Part shown: in pieces, positions 26,001 through 38,456 of the stretch
How the letters are laid out: each line of letters begins with the position of its first letter
Numbering within the stretch: position 1 is the stretch's first letter
Assembly: GCA_964017185.1 (NCBI GenBank)
Contig: OZ024882.1
Span: 36,814,488-36,878,487, forward strand
Source of the DNA: Rugalucina vietnamica
Taxonomy: Eukaryota > Mollusca > Bivalvia > Lucinida > Lucinidae
Direction of reading: 5' to 3'
Length of the DNA stretch: 64,000 bases
Made by a program: the position numbers and the translations under genes
Notes under the pieces: generated by a model
What the model saw: the letters and a program-made list of their open reading frames with translations, nothing else
Told to the model about the DNA's origin: nothing
Database searches by the model: none

Positions 26001-29000
26001 GTCGAAAAAGTACCCAGCCGAAGAGGGTACCCGCGGCATGCCTTTTCTATACGGAAATGTGCATTTTCGGGCATATTTGTCCCCCTATTTCTCGGAAACC
26101 AGAGTTTTCCCGGCATAGCGGTGCATGTGATCTGAGAGTGCCACCCTTCTACTGTAAGACCCACTAGGTGGCTAGCTCCCGAAAGTCCGCGCTCGGCGAT
26201 GACAGGCCTGCAAATTACCCCACCCCCTACCGGCACATGTCATAGTGCCAAATGTTCAAGTTAAAATTTCCGAGAAACCAGAGTTTTCCCGGAATAGCCG
26301 ACCTATGGGCCGTGAAGGCACTTGTATGGACTACAAAACCCACTGGGTCTCCAACTCCCGAAAGTCGAAAAAGTACCCAGCCGAAGAGGGTACCCGCGGC
26401 ATGCCTTTTCTATACGGAAATGTGCATTTTCGGGCATATTTGTCCCCCTATTTCTCGGAAACCAGAGTTTTCTCGGCATAGCGGTACATGTGGTCTGAGA
26501 GTGCCACCCTTCTACTGTAAGACACACTAGGTGGCTAGCTCCCGAAAGTCCGCGCTCGGCGATTAAAGGCCTGCAAATTACCCCACCCCCTACCGGTACA
26601 TGTCATAGTGCCCAATGTTCGAGTTAAAATTTCCGAGAAACCAGAGTTTTCCCGGAATAGCCGAGCTATGGGCCGTGAAGGCACTTGTATGGACTACAAA
26701 ACCCACTGGGTCTCCAACTCCCGAAAGTCGAAAAAGTACCCAGCCGAAGAGGGTACCCGCGGCATGCCTTTTCTATACGGAAATGTGCATTTTCGGGCAT
26801 ATTTGTCCCCCTATTTCTCGGAAACCAGAGTTTTCCCGGCATAGCGGTGCATGTGGTCTGAGAGTGCCACCCTTCTACTGTAAGACCCACTAGGTGGCTA
26901 GCTCCCGAAAGTCCGCGCTCGGCGATGACAGGCCTGCAAATTACCCCTCCCCCTACCGGCACATGTCATAGTGCCCAATGTTTGAGTTAAAATTTCCGAG
27001 AAACCAGAGTTTTCCCGGAATAGCCGAGCTATGGGCCGTGAAGACACTTGTATGGACTACAAAACCCACTGGGTCTCCAACTCCCGAAAGTCGAAAAAGT
27101 ACCCAGCCGAAGAGGGTACCCGCGGCATGCCTTTTCTATACGGAAATGTGCATTTTCGGGCATATTTGTCCCCCTATTTCTCGGAAACCAGAGTTTTCCC
27201 GGCATAGCGGTGCATGTGGTCTGAGAGTGCCACCCTTCTACTGTAAGACCCACTAGGTGGCTAGCTCCCGAAAGTCCGCGCTCGGCGATGACAGGCCTGC
27301 AAATTACCCCTCTCCCTACCGGCACATGTCATAGTGCCCAATGTTCGAGTTAAAATTTCCGAGAAACCAGAGTTTTCCCGGAATAGCCGAGCTATGGACC
27401 GTGAAGGCACTTGTATGGACTACAAAACCCACTGGGTCTCCAACTCCCGAAAGTCGAAAAAGTACCCAGCCGAAGAGGGTACCCGCGGCATGCCTTTTCT
27501 ATACGGAAATGTACATTTTCGGGCATATTTGTCCCCCTATTTCTCGGAAACCAGAGTTTTCCCGGCATAGCGGTGCATGTGGTCTGAGAGTGCCACCCTT
27601 CTACTGTAAGACCCACTAGGTGGCTAGCTCCCGAAAGTCCGCGCTCGGCGATGACAGGCCTGCAAATTACCCCACCCCCTACCGGCACATGTCATAGTGC
27701 CCAATGTTCGAGTTAAAATTTCCGAGAAACCAGAGTTTTCCCGGAAAAGCCGAGCTATGGGCCGTAAAGGCACTTGTATGGACTACAGAACCCACTGGGT
27801 CTCCAACTCCCGAAAGTCGAAAAAGTACCCAGCCGAAGAGGGTACCCGCGGCATGCCTTTTCTACACGGAAATGTGCATTTTCGGGCATATTTGTCCCCC
27901 TATTTCTCGGAAACCAGAGTTTTCCCGGCATAGCGGTGCATGTGGTCTGAGAGTGCCACCCTTCTACTGTAAGACGCACTAGGTGGCTAGCTCCCGAAAG
28001 TCCGCGCTCGGCGATGACAGGCCTGCAAATTACCCCACCCCCTACCGGCACATGTCATAGTGCCCAATGTTCGAGTTAAAATTTCCGAGAAACCAGGGTT
28101 TTCCCGGAATAGCCGAGCTATGGACCGTGAAGGCACTTGTATGGACTACAAAACCCACTGTGTCTCCAACTCCCGAAAGTCGAAAAAGTACCCAGCCGAA
28201 GAGGGTACCCGCGGCATGCCTTTTCTATACGGAAATGTACATTTTCGGGCATATTTGTCCCCCTATTTCTCGGAAACCAGAGTTTTCCCGGCATAGCGGT
28301 GCATGTGGTCTGAGAGTGCCACCCTTCTACTGTAAGACCCACTAGGTGGCTAGCTCCCGAAAGTCCGCGCTCGGCGATGACAGGCCTGCAAATTACCCCA
28401 CCCCCTACCGGCACATGTCATAGTGCCCAATGTCCGAGTTAAAATTTCCGAGAAACCAGAGTTTTCCCGGAATAGCCGAGCTATGGGCCGTGAAGGCACT
28501 TGTATGGACTACAAAACCCACTGGGTCTCCAACTCCCGAAAGTCGAAAAAGTACCCAGCCGAAGAGGGTACCCGCGGCATGCCTTTTCTATACGGAAATG
28601 TGCATTTTCGGGCATATTTGTCCCCCTATTTCTCGGAAACCAGAGTTTTCCCGGCATAGCGGTGCATGTGGTCTGAGAGTGCCACCCTTCTACTGTAAGA
28701 CCCACTAGGTGGCTAGCTCCCGAAAGTCCGCGCTCGGCGATGACAGGCCTGCAAATTACCCCAACCCCTACCGGCACATGTCATAGTGCCCAATGTTCAA
28801 GTTAAAATTTCCGAGAAACCAGAGTTTTCCCGGAATAGCCGAGCTATGGGCCGTGAAGGCACTTGTATGGACTACAAAACCCACTGGGTCTCCAACTCCC
28901 GAAAGTCGAAAAAGTACCCAGCCGAAGAGGGTACCCGCGGCATGCCTTTTCTATACGGAAATGTGCATTTTCGGGCATATTTGCCCCCTATTTCTCGGAA

Positions 29001-32000
29001 ACCAGAGTTTTCTCGGCATAGCGGTGCATGTGGTCTGAGTGCCACCCTTCTACTGTAAGACACACTAGGTGGCTAGCTCCCGAAAGTCCGCGCTCGGCGA
29101 TTACAGGCCTGCAAATTACCCCACCCCCTACCGGCACATGTCATAGTGCCCAATGTTCAAGTTAAAATTTCCGAGAAACCAGAGTTTTCCCGGAATAGCC
29201 GAGCTATGGGCCGTGAAGGCACTTGTATGGACTACAAAACCCACTGGGTCTCCAACTCCCGAAAGTCGAAAAAGTACCCAGCCGAAGAGGGTACCCGCGG
29301 CATGCCTTTTCTATACGGAAATGTGCATTTTCGGGCATATTTGTCCCCCTATTTCTCGGAAACCAGAGTTTTCCCGGCATAGCGGTGCATGTGGTCTGAG
29401 AGTGCCACCCTTCTACTGTAAGACCCACTAGGTGGCTAGCTCCCGAAAGTCCGCGCTCGGCGATGACAGGCCTGCAAATTACCCCTCCCCCTACCGGCAC
29501 ATGTCATAGTGCCCAATGTTCGAGTTAAAATTTCCGAGAAACCAGAGTTTTCCCGGAATAGCCGAGCTATGGGCCGTGAAGGCACTTGTATGGACTACAA
29601 AACCCACTGGGTCTCCAACTCCCGAAAGTCGAAAAAGTACCCAGCCGAAGAGGGTACCCGCGGCATGCCTTTTCTATACGGAAATGTGCATTTTCGGGCA
29701 TATTTGTCCCCCTATTTCTCGGAAACCAGAGTTTTCCCGGCATAGCGGTGCATGTGGTCTGAGAGTGCCACCCTTCTACTGTAAGACCCACTAGGTGGCT
29801 AGCTCCCGAAAGTCCGCGCTCGGCGATGACCGGCCTGCAAATTACCCCACCCCCTACCGGCACATGTCATAGTGCCCAATGTTCGAGTTAAAATTTCCGA
29901 GAAACCAGAGTTTTCCCGGAATAGCCGAGCTATGGGCCGTGAAGGCACTTGTATGGACTACAAAACCCACTGGGTCTCCAACTCCCGAACGTCGAAAAAG
30001 TACCCAGCCGAAGAGGGTACCCGCGGCATGCCTTTTCTATACGGAAATGTGCATTTTCGGGCATATTTGTCCCCCTATTTCTCGGAAACCAGAGTTTTCC
30101 CGGCATAGCGGTGCATGTGGTCTGAGAGTGCCACCCTTCTACTGTAAGACGCACTAGGTGGCTAGCTCCCGAAAGTCCGCGCTCGGCGATGACAGGCCTG
30201 CAAATTACCCCACCCCCTACCGGCACATGTCATAGTGCCCAATGTTCGAGTTAAAATTTCCGAGAAACCAGAGTTTTCCCGGAATAGCCGAGCTATGGAC
30301 CGTGAAGGCACTTGTATGGACTACAAAACCCACTGGGTCTCCAACTCCCGAAAGTCGAAAAAGTACCCAGCCGAAGAGGGTACCCGCGGCATGCCTTTTC
30401 TATACGGAAATGTGCATTTTCGGGCATATTTGTCCCCCTATTTCTCGGAAACCAGAGTTTTCCCGGCATAGCGGTGCATGTGGTCTGAGAGTGCCACCCT
30501 TCTACTGTAAGACCCACTAGGTGGCTAGCTCCCGAAAGTCCGCGCTCGGCGATGACAGGCCTGCAAATTACCCCACCCCCTACCGGCACATGTCATAGTG
30601 CCCAATGTTCGAGTTAAAATTTCCGAGAAACCAGAGTTTTCCCGGAATAGCCGAGCTATGGGCCGTGAAGGCACTTGTATGGACTACAGAACCCACTGGG
30701 TCTCCAACTCCCGAAAGTCGAAAAAGTACCCAGCCGAAGAGGGTACACGCGGCATGCCTTTTCTATACGGAAATGTGCATTTTCGGGCATATTTGTCCCC
30801 CTATTTCTCGGAAACCAGAGTTTTCCCGGCATAGCGGTGCATGTGATCTGAGAGTGCCACCCTTCTACTGTAAGACTCACTAGATGGCTAGCTCCCGAAA
30901 GTCCGCGCTCGGCGATGACAGGCCTGCAAATTACCCAACCCCCTACCGGCACATGTCATAGTGCCCAATGTTCGAGTTAAAATTTTCGAGAAACCAGAGT
31001 TTTCCCGGAATAGCCGAGCTATGGGCCGTGAAGGCACTTGTATGGACTACAAAACTCACTGGGTCTCCAACTCCCGAAAGTCGAAAAAGTACCCAGCCGA
31101 AGAGGGTACCCGCGGCATGCCTTTTCTATACGGAAATGTGCATTTTCGGGCATATTTGTCCCCCTATTTCTCGGAAACCAGAGTTTTCTCGGCATAGCGC
31201 AGCATGTGGTCTAAGAGTGCCACCCTTCTACTGTAAGACGCACTAGGTGGCTAGCTCCCGAAAGTCCGCGCTCGGCGATTACATGCCTGCAAATTACCCC
31301 ACCCCCTACCGGCACATGTCATAGTGCCCAATGTTCGAGTTAAAATTTCCGAGAAACCAGAGTTTTCCCGGAATAGCCGAGCTATGGGCCGTAAAGGCAC
31401 TTGTATGGACTACAAAACCTACTGGGTCTCCAACTCCCGAAAGTCGAAAAAGTACCCAGCCGAAGAGGGTACCCGCGGCATGCCTTTTCTATACGGAAAT
31501 GTGCATTTTCGGGCATATTTGTCCCCCTATTTCTCGGAAACCAGAGTTTTCCCGGCATAGCGGTGCATGTGGTCTGAGAGTGCCACCCTTCTACTGTAAG
31601 ACCCACTAGGTGGCTAGCTCCCGAAAGTCCGCGCTCGGCGATGACAGGCCTGCAAATTACCCCACCCCCTACTGGCACATGTCATAGTGCCCAATGTTCG
31701 AGTTAAAATTTCCGAGAAACCAGAGTTTTCCCGGAATAGCCGAGCTATGGGCCGTGAAGGCACTTGTATGGACTACAAAACCTACTGGGTCTCCAACTCC
31801 CGAAAGTCGAAAAAGTACCCAGCCGAAGAGGGTACCCGCGGCATGCCTTTTCTATACGGAAATGTGCATTTTCGGGCATATTTGTCCCCCTATTTCTCGG
31901 AAACCAGAGTTTTCCCGGCATAGCGGTGCATGTGGTCTGAGAGTGCCACCCTTCTACTGTAAGACCCACTAGGTGGCTAGCTCCCGAAAGTCCGCGCTCG

Positions 32001-35000
32001 GCGATGACAGGCCTGCAAATTACCCAATCCCCTACCGGCACATGTCATAGTGCCCAATGTTCGAGTTAAAATTTCCGAGAAACCAGAGTTTTCCCGGAAT
32101 AGCCGAGCTATGGGCCGTGAAGGCACTTGTATGGACTACAAAACCCACTGGGTCTCCAACTCCCGAAAGTCGAAAAAGTACCCAGCCGAAGAGGGTACAC
32201 GCGGCATGCCTTTTCGATACGGAAATGTGCATTTTCGGGCATATTTGTCCCCCTATTTCTCGGAAACCAGAGTTTTCCCGGCATAGCGGTGCATGTGGTC
32301 TGAGAGTGCCACCCTTCTACTGTAAGACGCACTAGGTGGCTAGCTCCCGAAAGTCCGCGCTCGGCGATGACAGGCCTGCAAATTACCCCACCCCCTACCG
32401 GCACATGTCATAGTGCCCAATGTTCGAGTTAAAATTTCCGAGAAACCAGAGTTTTCCCGGAATAGCCGAGCTATGGGCCGTGAAGGCACTTGTATGGACT
32501 ACAAAACCCACTGGGTCTCCAACTCCCGAAAGTCGAAAAAGTACCCAGCCGAAGAGGGTACACGCGGCATGCCTTTTCGATACGGAAATGTGCATTTTCG
32601 GGCATATTTGTCCCCCTATTTCTCGGAAACCAGAGTTTTCCCGGCATAGCGGTGCATGTGGTCTGAGAGTGCCACCCTTCTACTGTAAGACCCACTAGGT
32701 GGCTAGCTCCCGAAAGACCGCGCTCGGCGATGACAGGCCTGCAAATTACACCACCCCCTACCGGCACATGTCATAGTGCCTAATGTTCGAGTTAAAATTT
32801 CCGAGAAACCAGAGTTTTCCCGGAATAGCCGAGCTATGGGCCGTGAAGGCACTTGTATGGACTACAAAACCCACTGGGTCTCCAACTCCCGAAAGTCGAA
32901 AAAGTACCCAGCCGAAGAGGGTACCCGCGGCATGCCTTTTCTATACGGAAATATGCATTTTCGGGCATATTTGTCCCCCTATTTCTCGGAAACCAGAGTT
33001 TTCCCGGCATAGCGGTGCATGTGGTCTGAGAGTGCCACCCTTCAACTGTAAGACCCACTAGGTGGCTAGCTCCCGAAAGTCCGCGCTCGGCGATGACAGG
33101 CCTGCAAATTACCCCACCCCCTACCGGCACATGTCATAGTGCCCAAAGTTCAAGTTAAAATTTCCGAGAAACCAGAGTTTTCCCGGAATAGCCGACCTAT
33201 GGGCCGTGAAGGCACTTGTATGGACTACAAAACCCACTGGGTCTCCAACTCCCGAAAGTCGAAAAAGTACCCAGCCGAAGAGGGTACCCGCGGCATGCCT
33301 TTTCTATACGGAAATGTGCATTTTCGGGCATATTTGTCCCCCTATTTCTCGGAAACCAGAGTTTTCTCGGCATAGCGGTGCATGTGGTCTGAGAGTGCCA
33401 CCCTTCTACTGTAAGACACACTAGGTGGCTAGCTCCCGAAAGTCCGCGCTCGGATATTACAGGCCTGCAAATTTCCCCACCCCCTACCGGCACATGTCAT
33501 AGTGCCCAATGTTCGAGTTAAAATTTCCGAGAAACCAGAGTTTTCCCGGAATAGCCGATCTATGGGCCGTGAAGGCACTTGTATGGACTACAAAACCCAC
33601 TGGGTCTCCAACTCCCGAAAGTCGAAAAAGTACCCAGCCGAAGAGGGTACCCGCGGCATGCCTTTTCTATACGGAAATGTGCATTTTCGGGCATATTTGT
33701 CCCCCTATTTCTCGGAAACCAGAGTTTTCCCGGCATAGCGGTGCATGTGGTCTGAGAGTGCCACCCTTCTACTGTAAGACCCACTAGGTGGCTAGCTCCC
33801 GAAAGTCCGCGCTCGGCGATGACAGGCCTGCAAATTACCCCTCCCCCTACCGGCACATGTCATAGTGCCCAATGTTCGAGTTAAGATTTCCGAGAAACCA
33901 GAGTTTTCCCGGAATAGCCGAGCTATGGGCCGTGAAGGCACTTGTATGGTCTACAAAACCCACTGGGTCTCCAACTCCCGAAAGTCGAAAAAGTACCCAG
34001 CCAAAGAGGGTACCCGCGGCATGCCTTTTCTATACGGAAATGTGCATTTTCGGGCATATTTGTCCCCCTATTTCTCGGAAACCAGAGTTTTCCCGGCATA
34101 GCGGTGCATGTGGTCTGAGAGTGCCACCCTTCTACTGTAAGACCCACTAGGTGGCTAGCTCCCGAAAGTCCGCGCTCGGCGATGACAGGCCTGCAAATTA
34201 CCCCACCCCCTACCGGCACATGTCATAGTGCCCAATGTTCGAGTTAAAATTTCCGAGAAACCAGAGTTTTCCCAGAATAGCCGAGCTATGGGCCGTGAAG
34301 GCACTTGTATGATCTACAAAACCCACTGGGTCTCCAACTCCCGAAAGTCGAAAAAGTACCCAGCCGAAGAGGGTACCCGCGGCATGCCTTTTCTATACGG
34401 AAATGTGCATTTTCGGGCATATTTGTCCCCCTATTTCTCGGAAACCAGAGTTTTCCCGGCATAGCGGTGCATGTGGTCTGAGAGTGCCACCCTTCTACTG
34501 TAAGACGCACTAGGTGGCTAGCTCCCGAAAGTCCGCGCTCGGCGATGACAGGCCTGCAAATTACCCCACCCCCTACCGGCACATGTCATAGTGCCCAATG
34601 TTCGAGTTAAAATTTCCGAGAAACCAGAGTTTTCCCGGAATAGCCGAGCTATGGGCCGTGAAGGCACTTGTATGGACTACAAAACCCACTGGGTCTCCAA
34701 CTCCCGAAAGTCGAAAAACTACCCAGCCGAAGAGGGTACCCGCGGCATGCCTTTTCTATACGGAAATGTGCATTTTCGGGCATATTTGTCCCCCTTTTTC
34801 TCGGAAACCAGAGTTTTCCCGGCATAGCGGTGCATGTGGTCTGAGAGTGCCACCCTTCTACTGTAAGACCCACTAGGTGGCTAGCTCCCGAAAGTCCGCG
34901 CTCGGCGATGACAGGCCTGCAAATTACCCCACCCCCTACCGGCACATGTCATAGTGCCCAATGTTCGAGTTAAAATTTCCGAGAAACCAGAGTTTTCCCG

Positions 35001-37079
35001 GAATAGCCGACCTATGGGCCGTGAAGGCACTTGTATGGACTACAAAACCCACTGGGTCTCCAACTCCCGAAAGTCGAAAAAGTACCCAGCCGAAGAGGGT
35101 ACCCGCGGCATTCCTTTTCTATACGGAAATGTGCATTTTCGGGCATATTTGTCCCCCTATTTCTCGGAAACCAGAGTTTTCCCGGCATAGCGGTGCATGT
35201 GGTCTGAGAGTGCCACCCTTCTACTGTAAGACGCACTAGGTGGCTAGCTCCCGAAAGTCCGCGCTCGGCGATGACAGGCCTGCAAATTACCCCACCCCTA
35301 CCGGCACATGTCATAGTGCCCAATGTTCGAGTTAAAATTTCCGAGAAACCAGAGTTTTCCCGGAATAGCCGAGCTATGGGCCGTGAAGGCACTTGTATGA
35401 ACTACAAAACCCACTGGGTCTCCAACTCCCGAAAGTCGAAAAAGTACCCAGCCGAAGAGGGTACCCGCGGCATGCCTTTTCTATACGGAAATGTACATTT
35501 TCGGGCATATTTGTCCCCCTATTTCTCGGAAACCAGAGTTTTCCCGGCATAGCGGTGCATGTGGTCTGAGAGTGCCACCCTTCTACTGTAAGACGCACTA
35601 GGTGGCTAGCTCCCGAAAGTCCGCGCTCGGCGATGACAGGCCTGCAAATTACCCCACCCCCTACCGGCACATGTCATAGTGCCCAATGTTCGAGTTAAAA
35701 TTTCCGAGAAACCAGAGTTTTCCCGGAATAGCCGAGCTATGGGCCGTGAAGGCACTTGTATGGACTACAGAACCCACTGGGTCTCCAACTCCCGAAAGTC
35801 GAAAAAGTACCCAGCCGAAGAGGGTACACGCGGCATGCCTTTTCTATACGGAAATGTGCATTTTCGGGCATATTTGTCCCCCTATTTCTCGGAAACCAGA
35901 GCTTTCCCGGCATAGCGGTGCATGTGGTCTGAGAGTGCCACCCTTCTTCTGTAAGACTCACTAGGTGGCTAGCTCCCGAAAGTCCACGCTCGGCGATGAC
36001 AGGCCTGCAAATTACCCAACCCCCTACCGGCACATGTCATAGTGCCCAATGTTCGAGTTAAAATTTTCGAGAAACCAGAGTTTTCCCGGAATAGCCGAGC
36101 TATGGGCCGTGAAGGCACTTGTATTGACTACAAAACCCACTGGGTCTCCAACTCCCGAAAGTCGAAAAAGTACCCAGCCGAAGAGGGTACCCGAGGCATG
36201 CCTTTTCTTTACGGAAATGTGCATTTTCGGGCATATTTGTCCCCCTATTTCTCGGAAACCAGAGTTTTCCCGGCATAGCGGTGCATGTGGTCTGAGAGTG
36301 CCACCCTTCTACTGTAAGACCCACTAGGTGGCTAGCTCCCGAAAGTCCGCGCTCGGCGATGACAGGCCTGCAAATTACCCCACCCCCTACCGGCACATGT
36401 TATAGTGCCCAATGTTCGAGTTAAAATTTCCGAGAAACCAGAGTTTTCCCGGAATAGCCGACCTAAGGGCCGTGAAGGCACTTGTATGGACTACAAAACC
36501 CACTGGGTCTCCAACTCCCGAAAGTCGAAAAAGTACCCAGCCGAAGAGGGTACCCGCGGCATGCCTTTTCTATACGGAAATGTGCATTTTCGGGCATATT
36601 TGTCCCCCTATTTCTCGGAAACCAGAGATTTCCCGGCATAGCGGTGCATGTGGTCTGAGAGTGCCACCCTTCTACTGTAAGACGCACTAGGTGGCTAGCT
36701 CCCGAAAGTTCGCGCTCATCGATGACATGCCTGCAAATTACCCCACCCCCTACCGGCACATGTCATAGTGCCAAATGTTCGAGTTAAAATTTCCGAGAAA
36801 CCAGAGTTTTCCCGGAATAGCCGATCTATGGGCCGTGAAGGCACTTGTATGTACTGCAAAACCCATTGGGTCTCCAACTCCCGAAAGTCGAAAAAGTACC
36901 CAGCCGAAGAGGGTACCCGCGGCATGCCTTTTCTATACGGAAGTGCGTATTTTTGGTCATTTTTGTACCCCTATTTCTTGGAAACCAGAGTTTTCCTGGC
37001 ATAGCGGCGTATGTGGCCTGAGAGTGCCTCCATTCTACTGTAAAACCCATTAAGTCGCTAGCTCCCGAAAGTCCGCGCT
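23000..37079 (-). repeat. Right arm: 363-bp tandem array, ~38 units, - orientation
   Basis: The same unit as the left arm on the opposite strand. Unit boundaries (the ATGTCATAGTGCCC motif) fall every 363 bp from 23341 to 36768: 37 complete units, plus 341 bp at the junction and about 312 bp at the outer end. Deviations are -3 bp in the unit starting at 28786 and -1 bp in the one starting at 34954. The right arm is more varied than the middle of the left arm. It has its own duplications: units 32050 and 32413 share GGTACACGCGG and TTTTCGATACGG; units 27334 and 28060 share GCTATGGACC and ATGTACATTT; and a two-unit block at 30598-31323 recurs at 35679-36404. Confidence 0.95.
24430..25155 (-). 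repeat. Two-unit variant block mirrored in the left arm at 19937-20662
   Basis: The rare variants of left units 19937 (ATACGGGGAC) and 20300 (TGTCGGTAAGGGG, GAGCTACAAACC, TTACAACAGAAGG, CCATAGGTCGG) are all present here in inverse order and orientation. The mirror axis is near 22542, not at the 23000 junction, so the blocks are not equidistant from the centre. Confidence 0.85.
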
Positions 37080-37350
37080 CGGCGATGACAGGTTCATAGC
37101 CGAAGAAGGTACCCGCACTTTGCTTTTTTATATGGAAGTGTGTATTTTCGGTCATTTTCGTAATATTTTTCTTGGGCTGAGTAGATAATTTGGTGGGCTT
37201 CAACCCCCGTTATATCTCGTCTGTGGAACTTAATTTTCATGTTGGCAGTTTCGGCTGGTTCTGCTAGCAGTAACAGCTGATTCGGCTGTTTCGGCTACTT
37301 CTGCCAGCAGATTCTGCTGCTTCGGCTGTTTCGGCTAACTTCACCCACCT
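37080..37350 (-). repeat. Right terminal inverted repeat of the foldback
   Basis: Reverse complement of 1923-2193 with about three differences, ending CTTCACCCACCT. Near-identity extends inward over the outermost array unit (about 36930-37079 against 2194-2345), where both ends share changes absent from internal units, for example TGACCAAAAATACGCAC. Confidence 0.9.
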
Positions 37351-37359
37351 TTTTATCTC
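37351..37359 (+). repeat. Right target-site duplication TTTTATCTC
   Basis: Direct repeat of 1914-1922, immediately outside the right TIR. Confidence 0.88.
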
Positions 37360-37374
37360 ATATAATAGAGAACC

Positions 37375-37653
37375 ATGTCTGAAGAGGAAAAGACCGTTGC
37401 GACAATCAACACCGCTATGAAGAAAATAAGCAAAGGAGAAAATCTCAAAGAAGAAATGGCGTTGATAAATGGACCAAACGCAAGTTGGGAGGAGTTTCTC
37501 ACCCCTGCACCCATGTGTATCTCTCTCCTTGGACAGCTGATGGTCATTTCTACTAGAGCCGATTTCTCACTGGAACAAACACCACCCAGGGATGGATTTA
37601 AATTGATGCGATGGCCGAACTCGTTTCGGGCTAGCCTTGTTCAGGTAATATGA
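37375..37653 (+). CDS. Possible host coding exon, unrecognised protein
   Basis: A 92-codon open frame starts AACCATGTCTG, a fair eukaryotic start context, and runs to CTTGTTCAG|GTAATA, a good splice donor at about 37645; the stop at 37651-37653 would then be intronic. The protein is mixed in composition and not repetitive: an acidic and lysine-rich first 35 residues, then a more hydrophobic stretch (SWEEFLTPAPMCISLLGQ), which looks more like coding than chance. I do not recognise the family. The ATG lies 15 bp after the foldback's target duplication, and TTTTATCTCATATAATAG just upstream could also be a splice acceptor. The foldback therefore sits either in the 5' UTR or at the end of an upstream intron. 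No downstream exon can be recognised. Confidence 0.4.
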   Translation: MSEEEKTVATINTAMKKISKGENLKEEMALINGPNASWEEFLTPAPMCISLLGQLMVISTRADFSLEQTPPRDGFKLMRWPNSFRASLVQVI

Positions 37654-38354
37654 TAACACAGTATACAGCGAGAAATTATAAATATATATGTTCTTAAAGC
37701 CCGGTTCTCACTGTCCCGGTTCGCCCCGGTTTGTCTCGGTAGCTAGTATATCGTGATAAACCGGGGAACTAACTGTTCTTACATAAACTGATCGTGTTCT
37801 CACAGTATCGGCGTTACCTCGGTGTAGCCACGGTCTTCTTCCCAGTTCTACCACGGTGTAGTCACGTTGCAGGCCGCTGTGCCCCAGTTTTACTACGGTA
37901 AATCCTGGTGTTACCCCAGTTGTCTACGGTAGCGTCCCGGTGACAGAGTAGGACATGTTCCCCCGGACATTTGCCTCTCCCTTGAAAAATGATGTGTTTA
38001 ACAGATTGACAGAGTTGGATATTTGCCCGCTTTTGCCCCCTCCCCTTTAACACCTAATCAATGAATTTAAAGCTTGGTTTACAATCGTTAGGTCAAGTGC
38101 AATTTTCACCGACAAGTAACATAAGTACCGCACTTTATGTATTTGAATGTAGGGAGAGAAGAGCCTGAATAAACGAGTTGTAGTTGTAAATAATCAAATT
38201 AAAATCATACAATTAAGTGAGTGATGTTGTTAGTAATGAGTGAGTCCTAGTAATTATAATGTTCTGTAATTACAAAAGAATGTTAAATCAGCATGTATAG
38301 TACTAAATTTCGTTATGGAATAATCATTGTATTTATAAACATTATTTTAATTCT
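37654..38354. other. Unassigned sequence with degenerate CGGTGTAGCC-like words
   Basis: Between 37695 and 37935 the words CCCGGTT, CACGGTGTAGTCACG and CTACGGTA recur irregularly, suggesting an old simple or tandem repeat. A related CCGGTTTGTC stretch lies near 45585. The remainder is AT-rich and nothing is recognised. Confidence 0.4.
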
Positions 38355-38456
38355 ACGAAGCGCGACTCTTCGTCGAACGACACTTTGTCTACTACGACAC
38401 TTCGTCTAAAGTTTTTGTCGAATCACCAGTTCGTCGAAATATTACTTCGTCGAATG
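38355..38456 (+). repeat. Degenerate TTCGTCGAA minisatellite
   Basis: The words TTCGTCGAA, CGACACTTCGTC and TTTGTCGAA recur about eight times in 100 bp with point changes. The family is not recognised. Confidence 0.6.

Larger units (their letters stand above)
1923..37350. mobile_element. Giant non-autonomous foldback transposon with satellite arms
   Basis: A 35,428-bp element bounded by 271-bp TIRs (outer end AGGTGGGTGAAGTTAGCC) and a 9-bp target-site duplication. Inside, a 20.8-kb array of a 363-bp tandem unit in + orientation (2194-22999) faces a 14.1-kb array of the same unit in - orientation (23000-37079), with no unique spacer. No transposase or other credible gene lies inside, so mobilisation would need a protein from elsewhere. 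Known Foldback elements share the plan of long inverted repeats built from tandem units, and they make 9-bp target duplications related to the Mutator superfamily; assignment to that group is inference from structure. The near-identity of the TIRs suggests recent insertion, recent conversion between the ends, or both. An assembly chimera is argued against by the target duplication, unequal arm lengths, out-of-register junction and arm-specific variants. Confidence 0.88.

Noticed and set aside
2514..36764. ~95 repeated open frames of 98, 92 and 78 codons as a protein family
   Set aside because: They exist on both strands only because the 363-bp unit is conserved and divisible by three. Some amplified unit types carry a stop, and no domain or start context supports translation.
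2194..37079. CRISPR array
   Set aside because: Repeats are contiguous 363-bp units without spacers, and the sequence is clearly metazoan.
2194..37079. Centromeric satellite or rDNA spacer
   Set aside because: The array is bounded by TIRs and a target duplication and inverts in the middle; no rRNA sequence is present.
1923..37350. Helitron carrying a tandem repeat
   Set aside because: Helitrons lack target duplications and TIRs; both are present here.
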